Source: Alterluteimonas quercicellularis (lineage in GTDB: Bacteria > Pseudomonadota > Gammaproteobacteria > Xanthomonadales > Xanthomonadaceae). Taken from it: DNA of 42,776 nt. The notes beneath the pieces were generated by a model. That model did no database searches. It was given only the letters and a program-made list of their open reading frames with translations, and was not told the DNA's origin. Where the stretch lies: assembly GCF_021191635.1 (NCBI RefSeq), contig NZ_JAIWPR010000003.1, positions 1-42,776 on the forward strand, in the 5' to 3' direction. A program made the position numbers and the translations under genes. Shown here one piece after another: positions 1-10,009 of the stretch. Numbering within the stretch: the first letter of the stretch is position 1; every line of letters starts with the position of its first letter.

Positions 1-530
1 AGCGGGCCGGCGCCGGCCGCGCCGCCGCCGGACAGGGCGCGCCCGAGCGCGGCCAGGCCGTCGCGGCCGCCGCCGGCACGGGGGCCCGTCGGCGCCGGCG
101 GCAGGGCGACGGTCACCTCGCGGGTCTGCGGCGGATAGCAGATGCCGGCGTCCGCGCAGCCCTGGTAGCGCACGCGCAGGACCACGCGGTCCGCGCCGGC
201 GGCCGCCGCGCCCGGCAGCACCGCCTGCATGCGGCCGCGGTAGGTCTCGACCTCGCCGAAGAACTCGTCGACGTGGCGCGCGCCGTCGGGCAGCTGCAGG
301 CCGTCGCCGGGGAAGCCCGCGCCCTCGGCGCCCATGCGGTGGCGGTAGAGGTAGTAGCCGCCGGCGACGGTCCAGTCCAGCTCGATGCGCTCGCGCGTGG
401 GCGCGCTGGCGCGCAGCGCGAAGGCCTCCTCGACCGGCAGCAGGTCGTCGAAGTCGACCGCCGCCTGCGCGCCGGCGCCCGCCAGCAGCAGCGCGGCCGA
501 GGCCAGGAAGCGCGTCGCCCAGCGGCGCAT
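1..530 (-). CDS. dsbD: Thiol:disulfide interchange protein DsbD, N-terminal part (cut by window edge)
   Basis: DsbD carries electrons from cytoplasmic thioredoxin across the inner membrane to periplasmic DsbC/DsbG and cytochrome c maturation proteins. Only the first 176 residues are present, read on the minus strand from ATG at 530. They comprise a signal peptide (about residues 1-23, ending AQAA) and the periplasmic alpha domain. That domain has the hallmark YQGC...GICYPP motif with the redox cysteine pair C125/C131, spaced six apart as in E. coli DsbD. The transmembrane beta domain and C-terminal thioredoxin-like gamma domain lie beyond base 1. Its ATG overlaps the cutA stop by one base (TGATG), so it is translationally coupled downstream of cutA, a common arrangement in gammaproteobacteria. 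Identification is secure from the cysteine motif, context and signal peptide. Confidence 0.92.
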   Translation of the reverse strand, partial: MRRWATRFLASAALLLAGAGAQAAVDFDDLLPVEEAFALRASAPTRERIELDWTVAGGYYLYRHRMGAEGAGFPGDGLQLPDGARHVDEFFGEVETYRGRMQAVLPGAAAAGADRVVLRVRYQGCADAGICYPPQTREVTVALPPAPTGPRAGGGRDGLAALGRALSGGGAAGAGP

Positions 531-889
531 CAGTCCGCCGCCTCCGGTGCGGTCTCGCGGGCGATCCAGTCGAGGTAGGCGGGCAGGCCGCCGGCCACCT
601 CGCAGGCGATCAGCTCGGGCACCTCGTAGGGGTGCAGCTCGGCGAGCCGGTCGCGCAGCGCGGGCAGCCGCGCCCGCGTGGTCTTGATGAGCAGCTGGAC
701 CTCCTCGGCGCGCGTCACCCGGCCCTCCCAGCGGTAGACCGAGGCGATCCCCGGCAGCAGGCTCACGCAGGCCGCCAGCCGCTCGGCGACCAGGCGGTCG
801 GCGAGGCGGCCGGCCGTGGCGGCGTCGGGGCAGGTGGACAGGCAGAGGAGGGCGGACAACGGCGGGGGAAGCGTTGCGGGAGACGGCAT
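530..889 (-). CDS. cutA: Divalent-cation tolerance protein CutA
   Basis: This 119-residue protein matches CutA1, a small trimeric ferredoxin-like fold protein linked to copper and divalent-cation tolerance whose molecular role is unsettled. Family blocks seen are CVSLLPGIASVYRWEG near residues 41-56, EEVQLLIKTT, and HPYEVPELIACEV near residues 86-98, followed by YLDW. The length is normal for the family (about 105-120). The stop codon overlaps the dsbD start by one base, so cutA and dsbD are read as one unit; this pair is classic in proteobacteria. The first dozen residues are proline/alanine-rich and not conserved, and no other start is available. It is divergent from the pagL-like gene, with a 77-base spacer. 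Confidence 0.95.
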   Translation of the reverse strand: MPSPATLPPPLSALLCLSTCPDAATAGRLADRLVAERLAACVSLLPGIASVYRWEGRVTRAEEVQLLIKTTRARLPALRDRLAELHPYEVPELIACEVAGGLPAYLDWIARETAPEAAD

Positions 890-966
890 AGGGTAGCCCA
901 GCGCCGCCGCGCCGGTGCGGGCCGGCAGGCCCTACACTGTGCGCCCCCGGTTCCCCCTTCCGAATC

Positions 967-1455
967 ATGTCCCAGTCCCGCTCCCTCGCGCCGGCCGCCG
1001 CCGTGCTCGCCGCCGCGCTCAGCCTGCCCGCCGCCGCGCAGTCCCAGTTCGAAGTCAGCGCCGGTCCCTCCTGGACCCGCGACAACGAGGTCACCCCGGT
1101 GGTCGCCGCCGCCTGGCTGCCGGAGCTCCGGCCGCTGAACAACGCGGTGCTGCGCTGGGAGCTCGGCGTGATCCACGTGCGCGGCCGCGACGACACCGCC
1201 TACGACCTCGAGGACGACGTCACCGTCGGCCACGCCGGCCTGCGCTACGAGCGCACCGACAACGGCCTGACCCTGGGCTTCGGCATCGGCGCGCAGACGG
1301 GCCACACCGACGCGCTGTCGGGCGACCCGCAGTTCGTCAGCACCGTGGGCTGGCGCTGGAACCGCTTCTCGCTGCTGGCCCGCCACATCTCCAACGCCAG
1401 CATCCACCAGCCCAACGACGGCGAGACCATGGTGGTCGCGGCCTGGCGCTTCTGA
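967..1455 (+). CDS. pagL: Lipid A 3-O-deacylase, PagL-like outer-membrane acyloxyacyl hydrolase
   Basis: PagL enzymes remove the 3-O acyl chain of lipid A in the outer membrane, lowering endotoxicity and changing membrane properties. The 162-residue product has a clear signal peptide (about residues 1-24, ending PAAAQS), alternating beta-barrel strands and a C-terminal phenylalanine (AAWRF) typical of outer-membrane barrels. The family active-site block is visible as [15 protein letters not shown], giving the expected catalytic H140, S142 and E153. ATG 967 is directly followed by the signal peptide. No good ribosome-binding site is seen. A TACACT hexamer at 933-938 is a plausible -10, giving a short leader. 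It stands alone between cutA and groES. The symbol is by motif homology; substrate position specificity is not shown by sequence. Confidence 0.82.
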   Translation: MSQSRSLAPAAAVLAAALSLPAAAQSQFEVSAGPSWTRDNEVTPVVAAAWLPELRPLNNAVLRWELGVIHVRGRDDTAYDLEDDVTVGHAGLRYERTDNGLTLGFGIGAQTGHTDALSGDPQFVSTVGWRWNRFSLLARHISNASIHQPNDGETMVVAAWRF

Positions 1456-1516
1456 CCGCCCGGCCCGCCCGGCGGCGCCCGGGCCGGTCCGTTCGCACGA
1501 TCTTTCGTCCCACCCC

Positions 1517-1544
1517 CTTGAAAGGCGTTCCGGCATGCCCATCT
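1517..1544 (+). promoter_or_regulatory. Sigma-32 heat-shock promoter of groESL
   Basis: CTTGAAA (1517-1523), a 14-base spacer, then CCCATCT (1538-1544) match the sigma-32 consensus CTTGAAA-N(11-16)-CCCATnT at every defined position. Transcription should start near 1550, about 110 bases before groES, and the transcript would include the CIRCE element. Confidence 0.85.
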
Positions 1545-1586
1545 CCCGGGGCATCCCGGCACTGCCGGGTCTTGCCGTCCGCGGCC

Positions 1587-1613
1587 TTGGCACTCTCCAT
1601 GGGCGAGTGCTAA
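1587..1613 (+). promoter_or_regulatory. CIRCE operator (HrcA-binding inverted repeat)
   Basis: TTGGCACTC-N9-GAGTGCTAA is the CIRCE element (consensus TTAGCACTC-N9-GAGTGCTAA) with a single mismatch in the left arm. It lies downstream of the predicted sigma-32 start and 47 bases before the groES ATG, so HrcA bound there would block transcription. The same DNA in the mRNA leader can form a hairpin. Dual sigma-32/HrcA control of groESL is known in Xanthomonas. Confidence 0.93.
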
Positions 1614-1660
1614 GATCGCCGCCAATTTTCAACCCGATCAATCACTTAAAGAGGATCGAA

Positions 1661-1951
1661 ATGAGCAACATCAAGCCGCTCTACGACCGCGTCGTCATCA
1701 AGCGTACCGAAGAGGAAAAGGTGTCCGCCGGCGGCATCGTGATCCCGGACTCGGCCACCGAGAAGCCGATCAAGGGCGAGGTCGTGGCCGTGGGCGAGGG
1801 CAAGGCGCTCGACAACGGCACCGTGCGCGCGCCGAAGGTGAAGGCCGGCGACCAGGTCCTGTTCGGCAAGTACAGCGGCACCGAGGTCAAGCTCGACGGC
1901 GCCGACTACCTGGTGGTGAAGGAAGACGACATCTTCGCGATCCTCGGCTGA
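1661..1951 (+). CDS. groES: Co-chaperonin GroES
   Basis: GroES is the 10-kDa heptameric lid of the GroEL folding chamber in the cytoplasm. The 96-residue product starts [15 protein letters not shown] and holds the mobile-loop region ([13 protein letters not shown], about residues 24-36) that contacts GroEL, then the [10 protein letters not shown] block. ATG 1661 was chosen because AGAGGA lies eight bases upstream (1650-1655) and the N-terminus matches the family exactly; a longer in-frame extension to 1535 would run over the CIRCE operator. It is the first gene of the groES-groEL operon, controlled by the sigma-32 promoter and CIRCE element upstream. Confidence 0.98.
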   Translation: MSNIKPLYDRVVIKRTEEEKVSAGGIVIPDSATEKPIKGEVVAVGEGKALDNGTVRAPKVKAGDQVLFGKYSGTEVKLDGADYLVVKEDDIFAILG

Positions 1952-1964
1952 TCGCCGAGGCGGG

Positions 1965-3738
<1,774 letters not shown>

Positions 3739-3770
3739 TCCCGCCCCAACTGCCGTACCGCACCACGAAG

Positions 3771-3797
3771 AACCCCGCCGCGAGGCGGGGTTTTTCT
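3771..3797 (+). terminator. Rho-independent terminator of groESL
   Basis: AACCCCGCC (3771-3779), loop gcga, GGCGGGGTT (3784-3792) form a perfect 9-bp stem that runs into a T-rich tail (TTTTTCTTT). It lies 33 bases after the groEL stop. Confidence 0.93.
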
Positions 3798-3817
3798 TTG
3801 CATGCCGCGAACGTGCC

Positions 3818-3852
3818 TTGAACCCGCCGGCGCGGGCGCCTAGGCTGCGCCG
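3818..3852 (+). promoter_or_regulatory. Promoter giving a leaderless transcript of the DUF6445 gene
   Basis: TTGAAC (3818-3823), a 17-base spacer and TAGGCT (3841-3846) form a sigma-70-type promoter. The ATG at 3853 starts seven bases after the -10, where transcription itself would begin. No Shine-Dalgarno sequence is present, so the mRNA is predicted to be leaderless. Confidence 0.6.
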
Positions 3853-4467
3853 ATGCCTACCTCCCTGGTCGTCGTCGACGATTTCCTCGCCCCGGGCGAT
3901 GCGCAGACCCTGCGCGACGCCGGTCTGCGCCTGACCTACCCGCCGCAGCAGGGCGCCTTCCCGGGCCGCAACTCGGTCGAGCGGCTGAACATCCCGCGCC
4001 TGGACGAGGCGGTGTCGCGGATCGTCGGCGAGCCGCTGCGCGCGATCGATCCGCCGCAGTCGCACTGCAAGTTCCGCATCACGCTCGGCCACGACGTGGG
4101 GCGGGCGCGGGTCCACATCGACCAGGGCGCGCACTGGTCCGGCATCCTCTACCTGAGCCGGCCGGAGGACTGCCGCGGCGGCACCGAGTTCTTCCGCCAC
4201 CTGCCCACCGGGACCGACCAGGCGCCGATCACCCAGGCCGGCATCGAGGCGATGGGCTTCCGGACCGGCGCGGAGCTGCACCGCGCCATCATCGAGCAGG
4301 ACAGCAACGACGCCTCCCGGTGGGAGATGACGATGCGCGTGCCGATGCGCTTCAACCGCCTGGTGCTGCTGCGCCCGTGGCTGTGGCATACCGCCGGCGA
4401 GGCCTTCGGCGACACGCTGGAGAACGGCCGCTTCGTCTACCTGATGTTCTTCGAGTCCGCGCGCTGA
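3853..4467 (+). CDS. DUF6445 protein, 2OG-Fe(II) oxygenase-like
   Basis: The 204-residue protein resembles the DUF6445 family, which carries the signature of 2-oxoglutarate/Fe(II) dioxygenases. A candidate iron triad is H88 and D90 (VHID) with distal H179 (PWLWHTAGE), and R193 fourteen residues later could bind 2-oxoglutarate. The WSGILYLS and GGTEFFRH blocks belong to the double-stranded beta-helix. There is no signal peptide, so it is probably cytoplasmic. The substrate is unknown; relatives are often in biosynthetic or tailoring contexts, but here it sits alone between groEL and an AsmA-like gene. The start is fixed by the -10 element just upstream. Family-level call is good; catalytic activity is inference from the metal triad. 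Confidence 0.78.
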   Translation: MPTSLVVVDDFLAPGDAQTLRDAGLRLTYPPQQGAFPGRNSVERLNIPRLDEAVSRIVGEPLRAIDPPQSHCKFRITLGHDVGRARVHIDQGAHWSGILYLSRPEDCRGGTEFFRHLPTGTDQAPITQAGIEAMGFRTGAELHRAIIEQDSNDASRWEMTMRVPMRFNRLVLLRPWLWHTAGEAFGDTLENGRFVYLMFFESAR

Positions 4468-4591
4468 GCGCTGCGCCGCCGCGGGCCGTTTCACGGCCCC
4501 CTTGGCGCGCGGCGCCTATGCTGGCGGCTGCAGCGGGCAGGGCGCGGCGAGCGGTCCGGTCCGCCGCCGGCCCGACGAGGAAGCGGATCGG

Positions 4592-6847
4592 ATGAGTCAA
4601 CGGGATCGACACCAGCGTGCGCCGGACGCCGGGCGCCGGGTCGCCGATGCGTTCGCGGCGCTGCGCGGCCGGGCGCGGCGCCACCGCGGCGGCCTGCGCG
4701 CAGGCGCATGGGCCCTGGCCGCGCTGTGGGCGCTGTACCTGCTCGCCGCCAACGTCTTCCTCAACACGCAGATCGGCGAGCGGGTGATCAACCGCAAGCC
4801 GGATCGCTACCACGCCGAATGGCGCTGGGCGGCGAGCCTCTACCCCGGCCACGTCCACGTGCGCGACGTGCGCATGGGCGGGCGCTCGCGCGCGACCGGC
4901 TGGGAGGCCGAGGCCACGCGCGCCACCGGGCGCATCCAGGTCCTGCCGCTGCTGCGCCGGCAGGTCCGCATCGGCACCGTGCGCGCGGAGGACGTGGTGC
5001 TGACCACCGACCGGTCTCGCCGCAGCGAGGAGGAGGCGGTGCCGCCCGCGGCCGGCGGGGCGCCGCGCCGTTCGCCGTGGAGCCTGCGCATGGACGAGAT
5101 CCGCGCCGTCACGCTCGCCCGCCTGCAGTTCGACGACTGGCGCTTCGAGGGCGGCGGCGAGGCCGCGTTCGGCTTCTCCAAGGTGTTCGGCGGCGGCGAG
5201 CTGGAGATCTTCCCGTCCCGGCTCGACATGCCGCGCGCCTCGGTGCGCAACGGCGAGCTGCGCGTGTTCGAGAACGGGCCGATCCGCTTCGACCTGGCGC
5301 TGCCGCCGCATCGCCCGCGCGAGGTGCCGGGCCGGCGCAAGGTCGGCATCGCCGACGCGCGCCTGCGCGCGCACGGCGAGGTGCCGGGGCTGGCGCTGGT
5401 GGAGGGCGACGATGGGCGCATCGCCTGGCGCGTCGACGCCGAGCCGGGCCGCTTGGACGCCGACCTGACCCTGGTCCGCGGCGAGCTGCAGCCCGGCGGC
5501 AGCGTGCGCGTGCAGACGCGCCTGTCCACCGCCGGCGACGACGCGGCGCCGGCACAGCTGCCGCTGCGGGTGGATGCGGAGATCACCGAGGGCGGCGTGG
5601 ACGTGCGCGCGCGCATGCCCCGCCAGGAGGGCCATCCGGCCTTCGTCGAGGCGCAGCTGCACAGCGCGCACCGGCGGCTGGACGCCGAGTCCGCGCTCGA
5701 CTGGGTGCGCACCCTGTCCGGGCGCGTCGCGCTGGCCTGGCGGTTCGGCTCGCTGCGCTGGATCAACCCGCTGCTGCCGGCCGAGGGCTGGCTGCGTTTG
5801 CAGGGCGTGGCGGACGTCGAGGCCGACCTGCAGCTCGAGGCCGGTCGCCTGGCGCCGGGCAGCACCGCCCGCATCCGCGACGCCGAACTGCGCGCGCAGG
5901 TGTTCGACAGCGTGTTCTCGGGCCAGGCGCAGGTGGATGCGCGGGTGGAAGGCGATGATGCGGCGCGGCGCACGCGGGTGGAGATCCTCGCCGAGCGCTT
6001 CGCCGTGGCCGCGCTGCGCGACGCCGACGCGCAGTACCTGCGCGGGCGAGACCTGCGGCTGGACCTGGAGGCCGACGGCGAGCTGACCGAATTCCGCCGC
6101 ACGCTGCAGGCGCACCTGCGCTTCCAGGACGCGCAGATCCCCGACCTGCGCGTCTACAACCGCTACCTGCCGGGCGACAGCCTGCGCCTGCTGTCGGGCT
6201 CCGGCACGCTGGGCGGCGACCTGCGCATCGACCCGCAGGGCGAGGTGGTGCAGGGCGACATCGACCTGCGCGGGCGTGGCGCCGGCATCCAGGTCGGCGT
6301 GTCGGAACTGCACGGCAACCTGTCCGTGGCCGGCGCCATGCGGCGGGTGGCGGCGGGCCGGCGCGACTACCGCCTGCAGCCGCTGCGCCTGCAGTTGCGC
6401 GACGTGCGCCTGGCCGGCGCGAACGACGCGCCGTGGTGGGCGGACGCCGACCTCTCGGGCGCGCGGCTGACCTGGCGCGAACCGTTCGCCGTCGACAGCG
6501 ACGTGCGCCTGCGGATGAAGGACGCCAGCCTGCTGCTGTCGCTGTTCGCCGAGCGCACCGCGTTCCCGCGCTGGATCGGCCGCATCGTCGACGACGGCGA
6601 GGTGGACGCCACCGCGCGCACCCGCGTGCGCGGCGACGAGCTGATCGTCGACGGCCTGGAGGCCAGCAACGACCGCGTCGACCTGCAGGCGCGGCTGCGG
6701 GTGGCGAACGGCGCGCCGCAGGGCGACCTGTACGCGCGCTGGGGCGTGCTGGGCATCGGCGCCGAGCTGCAGGGCGGCGAGCGCAGGCTGCACACGCTCG
6801 GCGCGCGCGAGTGGTACCGCTCGCGCCCGCCGCTGCTGCCGCGCTGA
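4592..6847 (+). CDS. AsmA/TamB-like inner-membrane-anchored periplasmic protein (hypothetical)
   Basis: This 751-residue protein has one N-terminal transmembrane helix (about residues 37-57) after a basic cytoplasmic tail, then a long periplasmic part made of alternating beta strands with frequent D-x-R/L-x-L patterns. The segment after the helix (FLNTQIGERVINRKPD, then SLYPGHVHVRDVRM) resembles the start of AsmA-family proteins, which bridge inner and outer membranes and have been linked to phospholipid transport. ATG 4592 was chosen over an upstream in-frame start at 4502 because GAGGAA lies about ten bases before it and the earlier sequence is not protein-like. No operon partner follows; the mdt operon is convergent. 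The role is inferred from architecture only. Confidence 0.72.
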   Translation: MSQRDRHQRAPDAGRRVADAFAALRGRARRHRGGLRAGAWALAALWALYLLAANVFLNTQIGERVINRKPDRYHAEWRWAASLYPGHVHVRDVRMGGRSRATGWEAEATRATGRIQVLPLLRRQVRIGTVRAEDVVLTTDRSRRSEEEAVPPAAGGAPRRSPWSLRMDEIRAVTLARLQFDDWRFEGGGEAAFGFSKVFGGGELEIFPSRLDMPRASVRNGELRVFENGPIRFDLALPPHRPREVPGRRKVGIADARLRAHGEVPGLALVEGDDGRIAWRVDAEPGRLDADLTLVRGELQPGGSVRVQTRLSTAGDDAAPAQLPLRVDAEITEGGVDVRARMPRQEGHPAFVEAQLHSAHRRLDAESALDWVRTLSGRVALAWRFGSLRWINPLLPAEGWLRLQGVADVEADLQLEAGRLAPGSTARIRDAELRAQVFDSVFSGQAQVDARVEGDDAARRTRVEILAERFAVAALRDADAQYLRGRDLRLDLEADGELTEFRRTLQAHLRFQDAQIPDLRVYNRYLPGDSLRLLSGSGTLGGDLRIDPQGEVVQGDIDLRGRGAGIQVGVSELHGNLSVAGAMRRVAAGRRDYRLQPLRLQLRDVRLAGANDAPWWADADLSGARLTWREPFAVDSDVRLRMKDASLLLSLFAERTAFPRWIGRIVDDGEVDATARTRVRGDELIVDGLEASNDRVDLQARLRVANGAPQGDLYARWGVLGIGAELQGGERRLHTLGAREWYRSRPPLLPR

Positions 6848-6862
6848 GGCCGGCCGGGTCGG

Positions 6863-9800
6863 TCACCGAGCGTCGCGACCTGTAGGAGCGGGAGCGGGGG
6901 CGCCGACGCGTGGCCGGGCGAAGCGCGTGCGCAGCCGCGCCAGCGCCAGGAACGCGGCGGGCGTGGTGTACAGCGTCAGCCACTGGCTGACCAGCAGGCC
7001 GCCGACGATGGCGATGCCGAGCGGGCGGCGCATCTCCCAGCCTTCCCCGGTGGCCAGCATCAGCGGCAGGATGCCGAGCAGGGCGGCGATGCTGGTCATC
7101 AGGATCGGGCGGAAGCGCAGGCTGGCGGCCTCCAGGATCGCGGCCTCCGGCGCCAGCCCGCGGTCGCGCTGCGCGGCCAGCGCGAAGTCGACCATCAGGA
7201 TGGTGTTCTTCATCACCACGCCGACCAGCAGGAACAGGCCCAGCAGCGAGATCAGGTCGAGCTCGTTGCCGAACAGCAGCAGCGCCAGCAGCGCGCCGAT
7301 CCCGGCCGAGGGCAGGATCGACAGGATCGCCAGCGGCTGCACGAAGCTCTCGTACAGCACGCCCAGCACCAGGTACACCGCGAGCACCGCGCCCAGGATC
7401 AGCCACAGCTGGCGCTCGCGCATCTGCTGCAGGCTGCCGGCTGCCTCGCCGAGCTTGGCGAGCACGCCGGTCGGCAGCATGATCCGCGCCATCGCCGCGT
7501 CGATGGCCTCGACCGCCTCGCCCAGGCTGACGCCCGGCGCCAGCGCGAAGCTGACGTTGGTGGCCACGAACTGCTCGCGGTGCTGGATCCGGTCGGGCGC
7601 CATGCCGTAGGACCAGCTGGCGAACGCCGACAGCGGCACGCGGCGGCCGTCCTCGCCGATCGCATGGACCTGCTCAAGCGTGTCCGGGGTCTGGGTGTAG
7701 CGCGGGTCCAGCTCCATCACCACGCGGTACTGGTTGAGGCTGTCGTAGAGCGTGGCGACCTGGCGCTGGCTGAAGGAGTTGTTGAGCACGGTCGCGATCG
7801 TGCGCATGTCCACGCCGAGCTGGGCGGCGGCGTTGCGGTCGATGTCGAGCATGACCTGGCGCATGCCCTCGTCGCCGCTGGAGTCCACGTCGGCCAGCTG
7901 CGGCAGCGCGGCCAGCGCCTCCTGCACCCGCGGGGTCCACTCGCGCAGCGGGCCGATGTCGCCCGACAGCAGCTGCAGGTCGTAGTTGCCCTCGTTGTTG
8001 CCGCCGCCCCCGCCGCCGATGCGGATGTCCTGGTCCACCCACAGGCCGATGCGCCCGCCCGGGATCTTCGGCTCGTTCGCGCGCAGGCGGTCGATGACCT
8101 CGCGGCTGGACACGCCGCGCTCGGCCAGCGGCTTCATCTGGATCATGATGAAGCCGTTGTTCACGCCGGTGTCGCCGCCGATGTAGCCGGAGATGTGCTC
8201 GATCGCCGGGTCGGACATCAGCAGCTCGCGGTAGGCGGCGATCTTGGGCTGCATGACCTGGAACGAGAGGCCGTCGTCGCCGCGGGTGAAGCCGCGCAGC
8301 TGGCCGGTGTCCTGCTGCGGCACGGTGCCCTTGGGCACCTGGCCGAACAGCCAGACGTTGAGCGCGATGGTGCCGGCCAGCGCCAGCAGCGCGAGCGGCA
8401 CGTGGCGCACGGTGCGGCCCAGCGTGCGCAGGTAGGCGCCGCGCAGGCCCTCGAACGCCAGGCCGCCCAGGCGCTGCCAGGGCCCGACCACGCGGTCGGG
8501 GTCCTTGCGGCCGAGCAGGCGCGCGCACAGCGTCGGGGTCAGGCTGAGCGAGACCAGCAGCGAGACCGCCATCGCCGCGACCAGGGTCAGCGAGAACTCG
8601 CGGAACAGCCGTTCGACGAAGTCGTCCAGGAACAGGATCGACACGAACACCACCGCCAGCGCCACGTTCATCGACAGCAGGGTGGTGCCGACCTCGCCGG
8701 CGCCGCGTACCGCCGCGCGCCACGGCGGCAGCCCCGCGTCGATGTGCCGCGCGATGTTCTCCAGCACCACGATGGCGTCGTCGACCACCAGCACCGCGGC
8801 CACGATCAGCGCCATCAGCGACATGGTGTTGAGCGAGAAGCCGGCCAGCCAGACGATCGCCAGCGCGCCGAACAGCGAGACCGGGATCGCCAGCGTGGGC
8901 ACCAGCGCCGCGCGCCAGCTGCCCAGGAAGGCCAGCACCACCAGCACCACCAGCGCGACCGCCAGCAGCAGGGTGTGCTCGGCCTCGCGCAGGGTCGCGC
9001 GGATCACCGGCGAGCGGTCCATGACCACCGCCATGTCCACGCTCGGCGGCAGCAGCGCGCGCAGGGCGTCCATCTGCGCGTGGATCGCGTCGACGGTCTC
9101 GATGATGTTGGCGCCGGGCTGGCGGCTGACGATCAGCAGCACCGCGTCGCGGTCGTTGTGGAAGCCGGCGGCGTAGCGGTTCTCGGTGCCCTCGGCGACC
9201 TGGGCCACGTCGCGCAGGTGCACCGGGCGGCCGTTGCGCCAGGCCACGATCAGGTCGCGGTACTCCTGCACCGCGCGCAGCTGCAGGCCGGCCTCGACCT
9301 GCCATTGGCGCTCGCCGGCGACGACCTGGCCCAGCGGGCGCAGCGCGTTGGCGCCGCGGATCGCGCCGGCGACCTCGTCGAGCGCGATGCCGTACTGGTT
9401 CAGCGCGTTCGGGTTCAGCGACACCCGCACCGCCGGCAACGAGCTGCCGCCGGCCTGCACCTGGCCCACGCCGGGGATCTGCGCGATCTTCTGCGCGATC
9501 ACCGTCGAGGCGACGTCGTAGACCTCGCCCGGCGACATCCGGTCCGAGCTCAGCGCCAGCGCCAGGATCGGCGCCTGCGAGGGGTTGATCTTGCGGAACT
9601 GCGGCAGCCCCGGCATGCCGGCCGGCAGCTGCGCCTGCGCGGCGTTGAGCGCGGCCTGCACCTCGCGCGCGGCCTCGTCGACGTTGCGGTCGAGCGAGAA
9701 CTGCAGGTCGATGCGGGTCGAGCCCTGGTTGCTGCTGGAGACGATCCGGGTGATGCCGGGGATCGTGCCCAGCGCGCGCTCCAGCGGCGTGGCCACGGTC

Positions 9801-10009
9801 GCGGCCATCGACTCGGGGCTGGCGCCGGGCAGGCTGGCGCTGACCTGGATCGCCGGGTAGTCCACCTGCGGCAGCGGCGCCACCGGCAGCATCCGGTAGG
9901 CCAGCACGCCGGCCAGCACCACGGCCACCGCGAGCAGCACCGTGGCCACCGGGCGCTCGATGAAGACCCGCGACAGGTTGACCCGCGCGTTGTCGGCCGG
10001 CCCGTCCAT
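6863..10009 (-). CDS. mdtC: RND multidrug efflux permease, MdtC type
   Basis: MdtC pairs with MdtB in a heterotrimeric proton-driven pump that expels drugs, bile salts and related compounds through a TolC-type channel. The 1048-residue product has the RND layout: first helix after SRVFIERPVATVLLA, large periplasmic loop, then helix 4 with proton-relay aspartates D410/D411 (VVDDAIVVLEN). The helix-10 lysine is in GVVMKNTILMVDF, and the second periplasmic loop lies between. The start ATG (10009) overlaps the mdtB stop by one base (TGATG), showing coupling. The conserved sequence begins about 12 residues in. The C-terminal tail is proline/alanine-rich and its DNA contains a REP-like TGTAGGAGCG stretch near 6880. 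B-versus-C assignment follows order and the SRVFIERP start. Confidence 0.93.
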   Translation of the reverse strand: MDGPADNARVNLSRVFIERPVATVLLAVAVVLAGVLAYRMLPVAPLPQVDYPAIQVSASLPGASPESMAATVATPLERALGTIPGITRIVSSSNQGSTRIDLQFSLDRNVDEAAREVQAALNAAQAQLPAGMPGLPQFRKINPSQAPILALALSSDRMSPGEVYDVASTVIAQKIAQIPGVGQVQAGGSSLPAVRVSLNPNALNQYGIALDEVAGAIRGANALRPLGQVVAGERQWQVEAGLQLRAVQEYRDLIVAWRNGRPVHLRDVAQVAEGTENRYAAGFHNDRDAVLLIVSRQPGANIIETVDAIHAQMDALRALLPPSVDMAVVMDRSPVIRATLREAEHTLLLAVALVVLVVLAFLGSWRAALVPTLAIPVSLFGALAIVWLAGFSLNTMSLMALIVAAVLVVDDAIVVLENIARHIDAGLPPWRAAVRGAGEVGTTLLSMNVALAVVFVSILFLDDFVERLFREFSLTLVAAMAVSLLVSLSLTPTLCARLLGRKDPDRVVGPWQRLGGLAFEGLRGAYLRTLGRTVRHVPLALLALAGTIALNVWLFGQVPKGTVPQQDTGQLRGFTRGDDGLSFQVMQPKIAAYRELLMSDPAIEHISGYIGGDTGVNNGFIMIQMKPLAERGVSSREVIDRLRANEPKIPGGRIGLWVDQDIRIGGGGGGNNEGNYDLQLLSGDIGPLREWTPRVQEALAALPQLADVDSSGDEGMRQVMLDIDRNAAAQLGVDMRTIATVLNNSFSQRQVATLYDSLNQYRVVMELDPRYTQTPDTLEQVHAIGEDGRRVPLSAFASWSYGMAPDRIQHREQFVATNVSFALAPGVSLGEAVEAIDAAMARIMLPTGVLAKLGEAAGSLQQMRERQLWLILGAVLAVYLVLGVLYESFVQPLAILSILPSAGIGALLALLLFGNELDLISLLGLFLLVGVVMKNTILMVDFALAAQRDRGLAPEAAILEAASLRFRPILMTSIAALLGILPLMLATGEGWEMRRPLGIAIVGGLLVSQWLTLYTTPAAFLALARLRTRFARPRVGAPAPAPTGRDAR

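Noticed and set aside
6880..6900. Degenerate REP (TGTAGGAGCG...) at the 3' end of mdtC
   Set aside because: Ten bases match the REP head but the palindrome is missing, so it may be chance or decay; noted in the mdtC entry only.
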